This document shows positions 15,827 through 23,597 of a stretch of DNA of 59,027 nucleotides, in pieces. The notes beneath the pieces are model-generated. The model had not been told where the DNA came from. It saw only the letters and a program-made list of their open reading frames with translations, and searched no databases. Source of the stretch: Weissella viridescens (GTDB taxonomy: Bacteria > Bacillota > Bacilli > Lactobacillales > Lactobacillaceae); assembly GCF_001437355.1 (NCBI RefSeq), contig NZ_JQBM01000003.1, positions 2,103-61,129 on the forward strand, read 5' to 3'. Each line of letters begins with the position of its first letter. The first letter of the stretch is position 1. The position numbers were made by a program, and so were the translations under genes.

Positions 15827-16780
15827 ATGAGCGAACAATATAAACCAATTAATTGGAACAAGATTGAAGATGCAATTGATAAAGCAACATGGGAAAAATT
15901 GACTGAACAATTTTGGCTTGATACACGAATTCCGCTTTCGAACGACCTTGATGATTGGCGTAAAATGTCAAAAGTCGAACATAATTTGGTTGGAAAAGTT
16001 TTTGGGGGGCTCACGCTACTTGATACGTTACAATCTCAGGATGGGATGACATCTTTGAAGGAAGATATTCGAACGCAACAAGAAGAAGCTGTCTTAAATA
16101 ATATTGAATTTATGGAATCAGTGCATGCTAAGTCGTATTCATCAATTTTTGAAACGTTAAATACGGAATCTGAAATTAATGAGATTTTTGCATGGGCTGA
16201 AACTGATGAGTTCTTGCAATATAAAGCCCAAAAAATCAATGATATTTATCATAACGGGACGGCGTTGCAACGTAAGATTGCTTCTGTTTTCTTGGAAACC
16301 TTCTTGTTTTACTCTGGATTCTACACACCACTGTATTACTTGGGGCATAACAAATTAAACAATGTGGCCGAAATTATTAAGCTTATTTTGCGCGATGAAT
16401 CAGTGCACGGCACGTATATTGGTTATAAATTCCAATTGGGATTCAACGAACTTTCTGAAGCAGAGCAAGCTGACCTTAAGATGTGGATGTACGATCTCGT
16501 CTTCGATTTGTACAGCAACGAAGAAAAGTATACTCATGAACTATATGATGAGGTTGGTTGGACCGATTCAGTGCTTACATTCTTACGCTACAATGCCAAT
16601 AAGGCGTTGATGAATTTGGGACAAAATCCACTCTTCCCAGACGGTGCTGAAGATGTTAATTCAGTGGTTATGAATGGTATTTCAACGACGACTTCAAATC
16701 ATGACTTTTTCTCACAAGTGGGGAACGGTTATCGTTTGGGTGAAATTGAAGTCATGTCGGATGACGACTACAATTATTAA
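15827..16780 (+). CDS. nrdF: Ribonucleotide reductase class Ib, beta subunit
   Basis: A 317-residue radical-generating subunit with a dimetal-tyrosyl cofactor. Metal-ligand motifs are visible: LDTLQSQDG (Asp), NIEFMESVHAKSYS (Glu and His), and DESVHGTYIGYK (Glu and His). The C-terminal DDDYNY carries the tyrosine used in radical transfer to NrdE. I chose the ATG at 15827 because GAGGG lies five bases upstream; two earlier in-frame ATG codons overlap that ribosome site. NrdI upstream implies a dimanganese cofactor, as known for the class. Confidence 0.95.
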   Translation: MSEQYKPINWNKIEDAIDKATWEKLTEQFWLDTRIPLSNDLDDWRKMSKVEHNLVGKVFGGLTLLDTLQSQDGMTSLKEDIRTQQEEAVLNNIEFMESVHAKSYSSIFETLNTESEINEIFAWAETDEFLQYKAQKINDIYHNGTALQRKIASVFLETFLFYSGFYTPLYYLGHNKLNNVAEIIKLILRDESVHGTYIGYKFQLGFNELSEAEQADLKMWMYDLVFDLYSNEEKYTHELYDEVGWTDSVLTFLRYNANKALMNLGQNPLFPDGAEDVNSVVMNGISTTTSNHDFFSQVGNGYRLGEIEVMSDDDYNY

Positions 16781-16794
16781 ATTAAAAAAAGGAT

Positions 16795-16824
16795 TTGACA
16801 CAATTTATTAGAGTGTGTTAATAT
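16795..16824 (+). promoter_or_regulatory. Promoter of the tryptophan-type transporter leader
   Basis: A consensus TTGACA and TAATAT are 18 bp apart, with an extended TGT before the -10. Transcription should begin near 16831, just ahead of the leader peptide. Confidence 0.75.
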
Positions 16825-16856
16825 CATTTTATTCTAAAGGACGGGTGGAAGCAGAG

Positions 16857-16901
16857 ATGATTACATTTAAAACACAATTAAATGGCTGGTGGCGCAGGTA
16901 G
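16857..16901 (+). CDS. Leader peptide with tandem Trp codons (14 aa)
   Basis: The 14-codon ORF encodes MITFKTQLNGWWRR and stops with TAG. It begins about 26 bases after the predicted transcription start, with a GGGTGGA-type ribosome site seven bases before its ATG. Two adjacent Trp codons (16887-16892) lie near the end, followed by two Arg codons including the rare AGG. The stop codon lies one base before the first arm of a chain of competing hairpins that ends in an intrinsic terminator. This is the layout of an amino-acid attenuator, with charged tRNA-Trp as the sensed ligand. The transporter genes downstream belong to the family predicted to import tryptophan. Confidence 0.7.
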   Translation: MITFKTQLNGWWRR

Positions 16902-16902
16902 C

Positions 16903-17032
16903 CGCATTGAATGTTTTAAACGACAGGTTCAATGCGTATTTCGGTGAGCGATATGTATCGAACCTGTGTAACCAAATCATGCTTCTAAAAACATGAGGTC
17001 CACAGGTACAATCCTGTGGATCTTTTTATTTT
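16903..17032 (+). promoter_or_regulatory. Tryptophan attenuator: competing hairpins and terminator
   Basis: Five pairing segments are visible. Segment 1 (16903-16911, CGCATTGAA) pairs perfectly with part of segment 2 (16928-16936). Segment 2 (16923-16939) pairs over 17 positions, with one mismatch and two G-T pairs, with segment 3 (16951-16967). Segment 3 (16962-16968, ACCTGTG) pairs with segment 4 (17001-17007, CACAGGT). Segment 4 (16995-17006) pairs with segment 5 (17013-17024) to form a terminator followed by TTTTATTTT. The pairings 1:2 and 3:4 exclude 2:3 and 4:5. Inference: a ribosome held at the Trp codons leaves segment 1 free, so 1:2 and then 3:4 form and the terminator is blocked. 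A ribosome at the stop codon covers segment 1, so 2:3 forms and transcription stops. Confidence 0.65.
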
Positions 17033-17108
17033 GCCATAAGAAGATTCTAGGGGGTCGACTTATGGCTTTTTGTTTACAAATTGAAGCAAGAAATAAAGGA
17101 GTGCAAAG

Positions 17109-18104
17109 ATGAATAAGAAAGTAATTGCAGGGCTAGTTGTCCTAGCCGGCATAATTGGAATATCGGGAGTTGTTGAATCCAAAAAAGAACACGAAGCCAA
17201 TAAAATTCCAACGGTGGGTGTTTTACAGTTTATGAAGCATCCTGCGTTAGATGCGATTAATCAAGGGATTAACGATGAATTAGCTAAGGAAGGGTACCAC
17301 AAGGGAAAGAATATTAAAATTGATTTCCAGAATGCCCAAGGTGATCAATCAAACTTGAAAACCATGGCAACACGTTTCTCAAGTGAACATGCTGATATAT
17401 CGGTTGGGATTGCAACGCCATCAGCAATTGCATTGGCTAACACAATTAAGAACAAACCTGTGATTTTTTCAGCGGTATCGGATCCAATTGGGAGCAAGTT
17501 ATTAAAGGATGAACAAAAGCCAGATCGTAATATTACAGGAGTTTCAGATAAAGCACCCTTACCTGGACAACTTAAGTTGATGCAGAAGTTTGTACCAAAT
17601 ATGAAAACGATGGGCGTTATCTACACATCTTCAGATGACTCAGCCTCAACGGAAGCAAAGCAAATGATTAAGTTAGTCGAGGCGGCGGGCATTAAAGTGA
17701 AGACGTATACCATCACTTCATCAAACGATTTAAATCAAACGAGTCAACAAATGGTTGCCAATCATCAAGTTGATGCGGTGTTCGTACCCACTGACAATAC
17801 CATTGCGGGGGCTATGCCCACTTTAATTAAAAATACCAATGCTGCGAAAGTCCCAGTATTCCCTACTGTTGATACAATGGTTTCAGCTGGGGGTGTCGCG
17901 GCTAATTCAATTGATCAGCATGAATTAGGGGTCATGACTGGTAAGATGATTGTTAAGGAATTGAAGGGTGAGCAAACCAAGGACTTGCCAGTAGAATATA
18001 TTAAGCAAGGTAAGGTTGTGATTAACCAGAAGCAAGCTGATGAACTGGGGCTTAAAATTCCGGTCGCTTATCAAGACGCAAAACGAGTTAATGAGGAGAA
18101 GTAG
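17109..18104 (+). CDS. trpX: ABC transporter substrate-binding protein, tryptophan type
   Basis: A 331-residue extracytoplasmic binding protein of the ABC_sub_bind family (two Rossmann-like lobes; TVGVLQFMKHPALDAINQG near residue 33, VIFSAVSDPIGSKLL, VDAVFVPTDNTIAGAMP, FPTVDTMVSAGGVAAN). In streptococci this family forms the TrpXYZ transporter, predicted to take up tryptophan; the upstream leader with Trp codons supports that here. The N-terminus has one hydrophobic segment (about 5-23) but no cysteine, so it is not a lipoprotein and probably stays anchored by the uncleaved segment. A three-base gap precedes the permease gene. Confidence 0.82.
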   Translation: MNKKVIAGLVVLAGIIGISGVVESKKEHEANKIPTVGVLQFMKHPALDAINQGINDELAKEGYHKGKNIKIDFQNAQGDQSNLKTMATRFSSEHADISVGIATPSAIALANTIKNKPVIFSAVSDPIGSKLLKDEQKPDRNITGVSDKAPLPGQLKLMQKFVPNMKTMGVIYTSSDDSASTEAKQMIKLVEAAGIKVKTYTITSSNDLNQTSQQMVANHQVDAVFVPTDNTIAGAMPTLIKNTNAAKVPVFPTVDTMVSAGGVAANSIDQHELGVMTGKMIVKELKGEQTKDLPVEYIKQGKVVINQKQADELGLKIPVAYQDAKRVNEEK

Positions 18105-18107
18105 ATT

Positions 18108-18992
18108 ATGGAAATTATTATTTCAGCCATTGGGCAGGGGATGCTCTGGGCACCACTTGGAATTGGATTATTCCTAACATTTCGTATTTTAAATTTTCCT
18201 GATATGACGGTTGAAGGAACCTTTCCACTTGGTGCGGCCGTAGCGGTTACCATGATTGGAAATGGCATTTCACCATTCATTGCGACAGTTGCAGGTGCTT
18301 TAACTGGAGCTGCAGCTGGGTTGGTCACAGGTTTATTGTATACAAAGGGAAAAGTACCAATTCTATTAGCTGGAATTTTGACTATGACGGCTATTTATTC
18401 AATTAATTTGCGGATCATGGGGCAGGCAAATCGCTCGCTTTTGAATTTACCAACATTATTCAGTGCTAAACTCTTAACTAATTTACCAAATGGGTTCCCC
18501 GTAATCTTAGTTGGAACAGTCATTATTACGGTGATTGTGATTCTAACCGCTTTGTTTTTGAAGACGGAATTGGGACAGGCCTTTATCGCGACAGGGGATA
18601 ACGTTGATATGTCACGTTCATTGGGAATCAATACTGACAATATGACGATTTTGGGTCTTATGGTCGCCAATGCCTTAATTGGACTTGGCGGTGCTTTGGT
18701 CGCACAGAACAATGGGTTCGCCGATGTAAATATGGGAATTGGAACAATTGTGGTTGCTTTGGCTTCAATTATCATCGGAGAGGTTATCTTCTCTGGGCAA
18801 ATGTCATTGACTGATCGATTGATTACCGTTGTATTCGGTTCAATTATTTATCGGTTTGTCCTCGTTGTTGTACTAGCAATTGGCTTTAGTGCAGACGATT
18901 TGAAATTGGTGAGCGCAGTAATCTTAGGCTTGGCCTTAATGCTCCCTAATTTTGGTAAGCAGCTTTCAATGAAATATAAGGAAAGGCATTAA
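18108..18992 (+). CDS. trpY: ABC transporter permease, tryptophan type
   Basis: A 294-residue permease of the branched-chain/ribose type (BPD_transp_2), with about eight to nine helices. The FRILNFPDMTVEGTFPLGAAV stretch near the N-terminus and the SRSLGINTDNMTILGLMVANALIGLGGALVAQ loop are typical of the partner of ABC_sub_bind proteins. It forms the membrane channel of the transporter. Spacing of a few bases to both neighbours marks an operon under the attenuator. Confidence 0.85.
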   Translation: MEIIISAIGQGMLWAPLGIGLFLTFRILNFPDMTVEGTFPLGAAVAVTMIGNGISPFIATVAGALTGAAAGLVTGLLYTKGKVPILLAGILTMTAIYSINLRIMGQANRSLLNLPTLFSAKLLTNLPNGFPVILVGTVIITVIVILTALFLKTELGQAFIATGDNVDMSRSLGINTDNMTILGLMVANALIGLGGALVAQNNGFADVNMGIGTIVVALASIIIGEVIFSGQMSLTDRLITVVFGSIIYRFVLVVVLAIGFSADDLKLVSAVILGLALMLPNFGKQLSMKYKERH

Positions 18993-18994
18993 TT

Positions 18995-19762
18995 ATGACA
19001 CCAAGTTTAAAACTAGTAGATGCAACCGTTTTGGTTAATCAGGGAACTCCTGAAGAAAAAATTATTTTAGATCATGTAAATTTAACGGTCGAATCAGGTG
19101 AATTTGTGACAGTTCTAGGGTCAAATGGGGCCGGAAAGTCGACACTTTTCAATGTTATTGCCGGATCGTTAAAGTTGACCACTGGAAAAGTCTTCCTAGG
19201 TGATCAAGATGTGACGCAAATGAATGAAATTGCGCGCACAAAAACGTTATCGCGTGTTTTTCAAGATCCCAAATTAGGGACAGCCCCACGTATGACGGTA
19301 GCTGAAAATTTGTTGCTGGCAGAAAGACGTGGTGAAAAGAGACGTTTACGGTCACGTGGACTAACCATTGAGAAAAGAGCTGAGTTAGTGAAGATTGCTG
19401 ATCAAATGGGTAATGGGCTAGCTCAACGGTTAGATGTGGCCACTGGACAATTGTCCGGGGGTCAACGGCAAGCTTTAGCCTTTTTGATGGCAACTGAAAA
19501 ACGACCTGAATTATTACTTTTGGATGAACATACCGCAGCCCTAGATCCTAAAACCAGTACACAATTGATGGATTTAACCGACCAACAAATTCGACAACAA
19601 CATTTAACCGCAATGATGATTACACACAACCTTTCAGATGCGTTAGCATATGGTGATCGATTACTAGTGATGTCGAATGGTAAAATTGCAATGGATTACA
19701 CGGGTGAAAAGAAACAAGCCTTGACTCTGGAAGAGTTGTTGACGTTCTTTAATCGTTACTAA
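18995..19762 (+). CDS. trpZ: ABC transporter ATP-binding protein, tryptophan type
   Basis: A 255-residue ATPase. Walker A is GSNGAGKST (about 42-50), Q-loop VFQDPKLGT, signature LSGGQRQALAFLMAT, Walker B ELLLLDEHTAAL and the H-loop MMITHNL. The histidine in DEHTAALDPKT replaces the usual proline of DEPT and is typical of this subfamily. It powers the TrpXY transporter and is the last gene of the three. Confidence 0.87.
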   Translation: MTPSLKLVDATVLVNQGTPEEKIILDHVNLTVESGEFVTVLGSNGAGKSTLFNVIAGSLKLTTGKVFLGDQDVTQMNEIARTKTLSRVFQDPKLGTAPRMTVAENLLLAERRGEKRRLRSRGLTIEKRAELVKIADQMGNGLAQRLDVATGQLSGGQRQALAFLMATEKRPELLLLDEHTAALDPKTSTQLMDLTDQQIRQQHLTAMMITHNLSDALAYGDRLLVMSNGKIAMDYTGEKKQALTLEELLTFFNRY

Positions 19763-19766
19763 TAGA

Positions 19767-19795
19767 TTTATCTAGCTAGTAAAAAGGTGTATCAT
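19767..19795 (+). promoter_or_regulatory. Promoter of the fluoride channel genes
   Basis: TTTATC and TATCAT are separated by 17 bp, about 35 bases before the first fluC. The leader is too short for a fluoride riboswitch and none is seen. Confidence 0.45.
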
Positions 19796-19829
19796 AATTG
19801 CTGAATATAAATTTTGAAAGGGGAGTGTG

Positions 19830-20207
19830 ATGCATTACTGGCAAAGAATCCTAGCTGTTTTGAGTGGTGGCTTTATCGGTGGTGGCACACGCGAAGCGTT
19901 AGAACTACTATTCAATGGGCCGACCTTTCCATTTGGTACCTTATTGATCAATTTAAGTGGGACCTTGCTAAGTGTTGTGGCCGTTGTAATCTTTATTGAT
20001 AAGTTTACGGTTAACCCGCTCATTTTTGATTTTATTTCAGTGGGCATTTTAGGCGCATATACAACTTATGCGACACTAATCACGGAAACCCTGACTAAAT
20101 TGACACCTTTGGCTGGGATAACTTATATCACTTTTTCAATTTTTGGTAGCGTTTTGATGGTCTATCTCGGGCGATATGTGGCACGAAAGGTTGTTCATTT
20201 GACATGA
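19830..20207 (+). CDS. crcB: Fluoride channel subunit FluC (CrcB), first copy
   Basis: A 125-residue, four-helix protein of the Fluc family, which exports fluoride as a dual-topology dimer or heterodimer. Family marks: GGFIGGGTREALELL at the N-terminus, FPFGTLLINLSGT with the conserved Asn, and GAYTTYATL in place of the usual GGFSTFST. AAAGGGGAG precedes the ATG at 19830; a GTG one codon earlier is possible. It overlaps the second copy by four bases (ATGA), so the two are made together and probably form a heterodimer. Confidence 0.9.
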   Translation: MHYWQRILAVLSGGFIGGGTREALELLFNGPTFPFGTLLINLSGTLLSVVAVVIFIDKFTVNPLIFDFISVGILGAYTTYATLITETLTKLTPLAGITYITFSIFGSVLMVYLGRYVARKVVHLT

Positions 20208-20572
20208 TTCAAGCAACTTATTTAATTTTAATTTCTGGAATTGGGGCTGCGATTGGATCGGTACTCCGTTTTGGTTGTTTAGAGTTAGCGTCAAAATGGT
20301 TCGGACGACTGGGGGATTTTATGTTTTTAGGCATAAATTTAATCGCCGCAGCGCTGGCGGGTGTGGTCTACGGACTCCAGCCAAGTCTATTTGCGAATAC
20401 ATTCCTTGCAAGTGGGATTATTGGCGGATTTTCAACTTTTTCGGCACCAATTGTTGATTTAGCTGACAACATACGATTAGCAGATAAACGATGGTTAGCG
20501 ATCGGGCGCATGTTTTTGTTAATTATTGGTGGATTATTGTGCTTTAAACTCGGACAGTGGCTGGCCAATTAA
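20204..20572 (+). CDS. crcB: Fluoride channel subunit FluC (CrcB), second copy
   Basis: A 122-residue Fluc-family protein with the canonical GGFSTFSAPIVD motif and FLGINLIAAALAG holding the conserved Asn. The N-terminal GIGAAIGSVLRF matches the family. The start overlaps the stop of the first copy. In species with paired genes the two subunits are oppositely oriented in the membrane; charge distribution of the two products would need to be compared to test that here. A terminator shared with the converging VOC gene follows. Confidence 0.9.
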   Translation: MIQATYLILISGIGAAIGSVLRFGCLELASKWFGRLGDFMFLGINLIAAALAGVVYGLQPSLFANTFLASGIIGGFSTFSAPIVDLADNIRLADKRWLAIGRMFLLIIGGLLCFKLGQWLAN

Positions 20573-20576
20573 AATA

Positions 20577-20620
20577 AAAAAGGTAACACGTAAACAATAA
20601 GTTTATGTGTTACCTTTTTA
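20577..20620. terminator. Bidirectional terminator between fluC and the VOC gene
   Basis: AAAAGGTAACACGTAAAC pairs with GTTTATGTGTTACCTTTT around AATAA, with one wobble. The A-run and T-run serve both strands, and the stop codon of the minus-strand gene lies at its edge. Confidence 0.9.
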
Positions 20621-20959
20621 TTTTTTGGTGCATAGGTTGATGTGGTTGCCTTCAAAGTCTGCAATGTGAAAAATAGAAGTACCTTTATCTGTCGTCATAG
20701 GTGCAATTTGTGGGACATCGTAATTAATTAAATGATTTTCGATGGCCTGTGGTGTGTCTTGAACAGTAATGGTTAAGGTGGTTGGATTCATTTCAGTTTG
20801 GATTGGTTCAAAAATCAAAGGCTCGCCCTGGAATGATAGGTGACTTTTTTCGTGAGCTGAGAAAGTTGATGGTAAGTCGAACACTTCTCGGTAAAAGCGA
20901 ACAGCTCGATCAAGATCCGCAACAGGGATTTTAAAGGTTGAAAACGAAGAAACACGCAT
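20618..20959 (-). CDS. VOC family (glyoxalase/dioxygenase fold) protein
   Basis: A 113-residue protein with one vicinal-oxygen-chelate domain: FKIPVADLDRAVRFYREVFDLP at the start, a central LTITVQDTPQAIENHL, and the closing FHIADFEGNHINLCTKK, which carries the Glu/His pattern of the metal site. Members include glyoxalase I, fosfomycin resistance and extradiol enzymes; short single-domain forms like this one cannot be assigned a substrate. The inverted repeat in the divergent gap to radC may control it. Confidence 0.8.
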   Translation of the reverse strand: MRVSSFSTFKIPVADLDRAVRFYREVFDLPSTFSAHEKSHLSFQGEPLIFEPIQTEMNPTTLTITVQDTPQAIENHLINYDVPQIAPMTTDKGTSIFHIADFEGNHINLCTKK

Positions 20960-20982
20960 AGTTAAAGGCTCCTTTTCTATTT

Positions 20983-21013
20983 AAGCAGTTATTTTATTCA
21001 AGTATAACTGCTT
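20983..21013. promoter_or_regulatory. Perfect 10-bp inverted repeat between the VOC gene and radC
   Basis: AAGCAGTTAT and ATAACTGCTT are perfect inverted copies separated by 11 bases, in the gap between divergent genes. The right half includes TATAAC on the plus strand, and the opposite strand reads TATACT across the repeat edge. The size and symmetry are those of a dimeric repressor operator. Confidence 0.5.
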
Positions 21014-21091
21014 GATGGTTTCATTTAAATAACATTAATCTAAATTTTGCTAAATGACGTCTCTTTTAGGAACGAGTCAAGGAGGGTGAGT

Positions 21092-21523
21092 ATGGAAAAG
21101 GTGAAGTCAATTGAACAGCTGGGATGCTACTTGGTTGATAAGTATGGGACGCAACCACAGGAAGGGTGTTGGATTATTGCAGTAGATACGCAACTCAATA
21201 TTTTAAATGAATCCTTGGTTGCGATGGGGACGCTCAATCAGGTAGCCATTCATCCGCGTGATGTATATCGTCACTTGATTGCGATTAACGCATATGGGTT
21301 TATGATGGTACATAATCATCCGAGTGGTAACCTGACGGCATCATCATCAGATTATCAGGTTTTACAGCAATTTATTTTGTGTAGCGCGATTATAAAAATA
21401 CATTTTTTTGATTTTTTCATTATTAGTCGACACGGTTATCGGAGTTATCGTAATTATCCAAATTGGAAGGAAATTAACTTACAAAGACTCTTGGATATCT
21501 GGACGAACATGACCGAATTGTGA
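21092..21523 (+). CDS. radC: RadC-type JAB/MPN domain protein
   Basis: A 143-residue protein containing only the C-terminal JAMM/MPN+ domain of RadC. The metal motif is HNHPSGNLTASSSD, and the upstream NQVAIHPRDVYRHLIAINA is standard. The N-terminal helix-hairpin-helix part of full-length RadC (about 220 residues) is missing; the start at 21092 has a strong GGAGGGTGAG ribosome site, so this short form looks real rather than truncated by annotation. Full RadC genes often sit just before mreB, as this one does. The biochemical role is not established. Confidence 0.82.
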   Translation: MEKVKSIEQLGCYLVDKYGTQPQEGCWIIAVDTQLNILNESLVAMGTLNQVAIHPRDVYRHLIAINAYGFMMVHNHPSGNLTASSSDYQVLQQFILCSAIIKIHFFDFFIISRHGYRSYRNYPNWKEINLQRLLDIWTNMTEL

Positions 21524-21529
21524 TAAAAT
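21500..21529 (+). promoter_or_regulatory. Promoter of mreB
   Basis: TGGACG and TAAAAT with an extended TGA are 18 bp apart. The elements span the end of radC, and mreB follows after 77 bases. Confidence 0.45.
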
Positions 21530-21606
21530 TAAACATACTGAAAGTAGTTAAAGGGATGCTTTAACTAGCTATAAAATTTAAATCTAACAGAAAAGGGATA
21601 AAAGCC

Positions 21607-22620
21607 GTGTTTTCATTTGGAACTCATAATGTAGGAATTGACTTAGGTACGGCAAATACCTTAGTTTATATCGAAGGTAAAGGAATTGTATTACGTGAGC
21701 CATCAGTTGTTGCTCGCAATACAAAGACAAACGAAATTGTAGCAGTTGGTCAAGAAGCAAAAGAAATGTTGGGGCGTACCCCCGTAACAATTAAAGCAAT
21801 CCGTCCAATGCGTGACGGTGTTATTGCGGATTACGAAACAACTGTTGCCATGCTTAAGTATTATCTTGGTAAAGCACTAGGTAACTCACGTGGAAATAGC
21901 GCCAAGCCATATGTCACAATTGGTGTGCCATCAGGTGTTACTGCCGTAGAACGTCGTGCAGTTATTGATGCTGCTCGTGTTGCTGGAGCACGTGATGCAT
22001 ATGTACTCGAAGAACCATTCGCCGCAGCTGTTGGGGCAGAATTACCTGTCTATGATCCAACTGGATCAATGGTCGCTGACCTTGGTGGTGGTACTTCTGA
22101 TATTGCAACAATCTCACTTGGTGACATTGTTTCTTCTCGTTCAATTCGAATGGCCGGAGATACAATGGATGAAGCGATTATGAACTATATCCGTCAAAAC
22201 TATTCCGTTTTGATTGGTGAGCAAACTGCTGAACGTTTGAAGATTGAAATTGGTTCTGCTGACATTGAAAAGGCAGAAGAAATGGGAGTGGGAACGGCTC
22301 GTGGTCGTGATTTGGTCACTGGTCTACCTAAGACAATTGAAATCCCAGCTAAGGATATCGCGATTGCAATTAACGATGTGATTAATGAAGTCATTGTTGC
22401 CATTAAGGAAACTTTGGAAGAAACATCACCAGAAATTGCTGCCGATGTTATCGATCATGGAATTGTTCTAACTGGTGGTGGTGCGCTGCTAAAGCACATG
22501 GATTCTGTCATTGCTGAAGCAACTAAGGTGCCTGTCTTTGTTGCCCCAGAACCATTGGATGCTGTTGCACTTGGAACAGGTGAAGCACTTAAGTCCATTG
22601 ATGTTTTGAAAAACAACTAA
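21607..22620 (+). CDS. mreB: Rod shape-determining protein MreB
   Basis: A 337-residue bacterial actin. N-terminal [20 protein letters not shown], the [19 protein letters not shown] stretch, phosphate loop [15 protein letters not shown] and the C-terminal [13 protein letters not shown] are all conserved. It polymerises under the membrane and guides lateral wall synthesis with MreC, MreD and PBP2-type enzymes. The start codon is GTG, with AAAGGGA upstream. The mre set is needed for elongation. Its partner mreD is 5 kb away. Confidence 0.96.
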   Translation: MFSFGTHNVGIDLGTANTLVYIEGKGIVLREPSVVARNTKTNEIVAVGQEAKEMLGRTPVTIKAIRPMRDGVIADYETTVAMLKYYLGKALGNSRGNSAKPYVTIGVPSGVTAVERRAVIDAARVAGARDAYVLEEPFAAAVGAELPVYDPTGSMVADLGGGTSDIATISLGDIVSSRSIRMAGDTMDEAIMNYIRQNYSVLIGEQTAERLKIEIGSADIEKAEEMGVGTARGRDLVTGLPKTIEIPAKDIAIAINDVINEVIVAIKETLEETSPEIAADVIDHGIVLTGGGALLKHMDSVIAEATKVPVFVAPEPLDAVALGTGEALKSIDVLKNN

Positions 22621-22636
22621 ACGCTAATAGTAATTG

Positions 22637-22670
22637 ACGCCGCGCCAATTTCGGTGAGGCGTTCTTTATT
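22637..22670 (+). terminator. Weak hairpin between mreB and mreC
   Basis: ACGCC-GC-GCC pairs with GGT-GA-GGCGT, followed by TCTTTATT. A partial terminator or processing site is likely because mreC has no clear separate promoter. Confidence 0.4.
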
Positions 22671-22714
22671 ATCGAGTCACTTTAGTTGAGGTAGTTAAGA
22701 AAGGATCCTGCGCA

Positions 22715-23566
22715 ATGAAGAAATTACTAACGTCACGACGCCTAGTGGTTTTAGTTGTGGTTGTTATGGTGACTGTGGGTGTGATTACTTTTAGTTCGCG
22801 TACGCGTACTTCCCAAGAAAAGCCAGCCTTGCCAATGCGCATTGCTTCGGATGTATCGACATGGGTCTCAGAAGTAGTGACTTCACCGGTGAAGGCCGTT
22901 GGAAACACATACAATGCGATGACACAAATGTTTGATGTCTATGAAGAAAATGAACGTTTAAACAAAAAGGTTAATCAACTTGCAGCAACACAGGTTCAGT
23001 TACAAAATGAACAACATGAAAACAAAGCTTTAAAGAAACAGCTTAAAATTGATAAAACTTTAACTGACTATAGCATAGTGAATGCGGCCGTGATTGCTCG
23101 TTCACCAAGTAATTGGCAGTCTCAATTAATCATTAATCGTGGATCTAATGCTGGTTTGAAGAAAAGTATGTCAGTAATGGGCGCTGGTGGTATGATTGGT
23201 CGTATTTCAGAAGTGGATACGACAAGTGCCAAAGTGGAACTACTGTCTGATAATAGTCAGACTGCGGATCGCTTTGCCATTCGAGTAACAAATAAGAACA
23301 ACCAGACGGTTGATGGTATTGTTGCAAAGTTTGATCAAACAAAAAATCAAATTGTAATGAGCAAGATTACTTCCAAGACAGAGGTTAAGCCTGGCGATCC
23401 GGTTACGACAAGTGGTCTAGGTGGTATTACACCATCTGGTCTTTATGTTGGAAAAGTAAATAAGGTTGTTGAGTCTGATTATGGACTTACTCGCACGATT
23501 TATATTGACCCAGCTGTGGATTACAATAATATCCCAGTTGTTAGTGTGGCTATTCCTGAAAGTTAA
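22715..23566 (+). CDS. mreC: Rod shape-determining protein MreC
   Basis: A 283-residue protein with a single N-terminal membrane helix (about 10-27), a coiled coil (about 70-112; YEENERLNKKVNQLAATQV) and an extracellular beta-rich domain (NAAVIARSPSNWQSQLIINRG, GAGGMIGRISEVD, VTTSGLGGITPSGLYVGKV). It scaffolds the elongation machinery outside the membrane. AAGGATC serves as ribosome site. In most relatives mreD follows directly; here a strong terminator and an unrelated gene block intervene. Confidence 0.94.
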   Translation: MKKLLTSRRLVVLVVVVMVTVGVITFSSRTRTSQEKPALPMRIASDVSTWVSEVVTSPVKAVGNTYNAMTQMFDVYEENERLNKKVNQLAATQVQLQNEQHENKALKKQLKIDKTLTDYSIVNAAVIARSPSNWQSQLIINRGSNAGLKKSMSVMGAGGMIGRISEVDTTSAKVELLSDNSQTADRFAIRVTNKNNQTVDGIVAKFDQTKNQIVMSKITSKTEVKPGDPVTTSGLGGITPSGLYVGKVNKVVESDYGLTRTIYIDPAVDYNNIPVVSVAIPES

Positions 23567-23597
23567 AAAAAAGCGTACCCTTGGGTACGCTTTTTTT
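23565..23597. terminator. Bidirectional terminator between mreC and the carbonic anhydrase gene
   Basis: AAAAAAAGCGTACC and GGTACGCTTTTTTT form a perfect stem around CTTG, with A-run and T-run for both converging genes. Confidence 0.93.

Noticed and set aside
16841..16856. ACGGGTGGAAGCAGAG resembling the conserved T-box sequence
   Set aside because: It lies before the leader peptide, far from the terminator, lacks the ACCGCG end, and no stem I or specifier loop precedes it. It serves better as the leader's ribosome site.
18395..18775. A 126-codon minus-strand frame inside the tryptophan-type permease gene
   Set aside because: Antisense shadow of a membrane protein gene; no start signals.
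19763..19829. A fluoride riboswitch ahead of the fluC pair
   Set aside because: The leader is under 70 bases and lacks the conserved fluoride riboswitch sequence.
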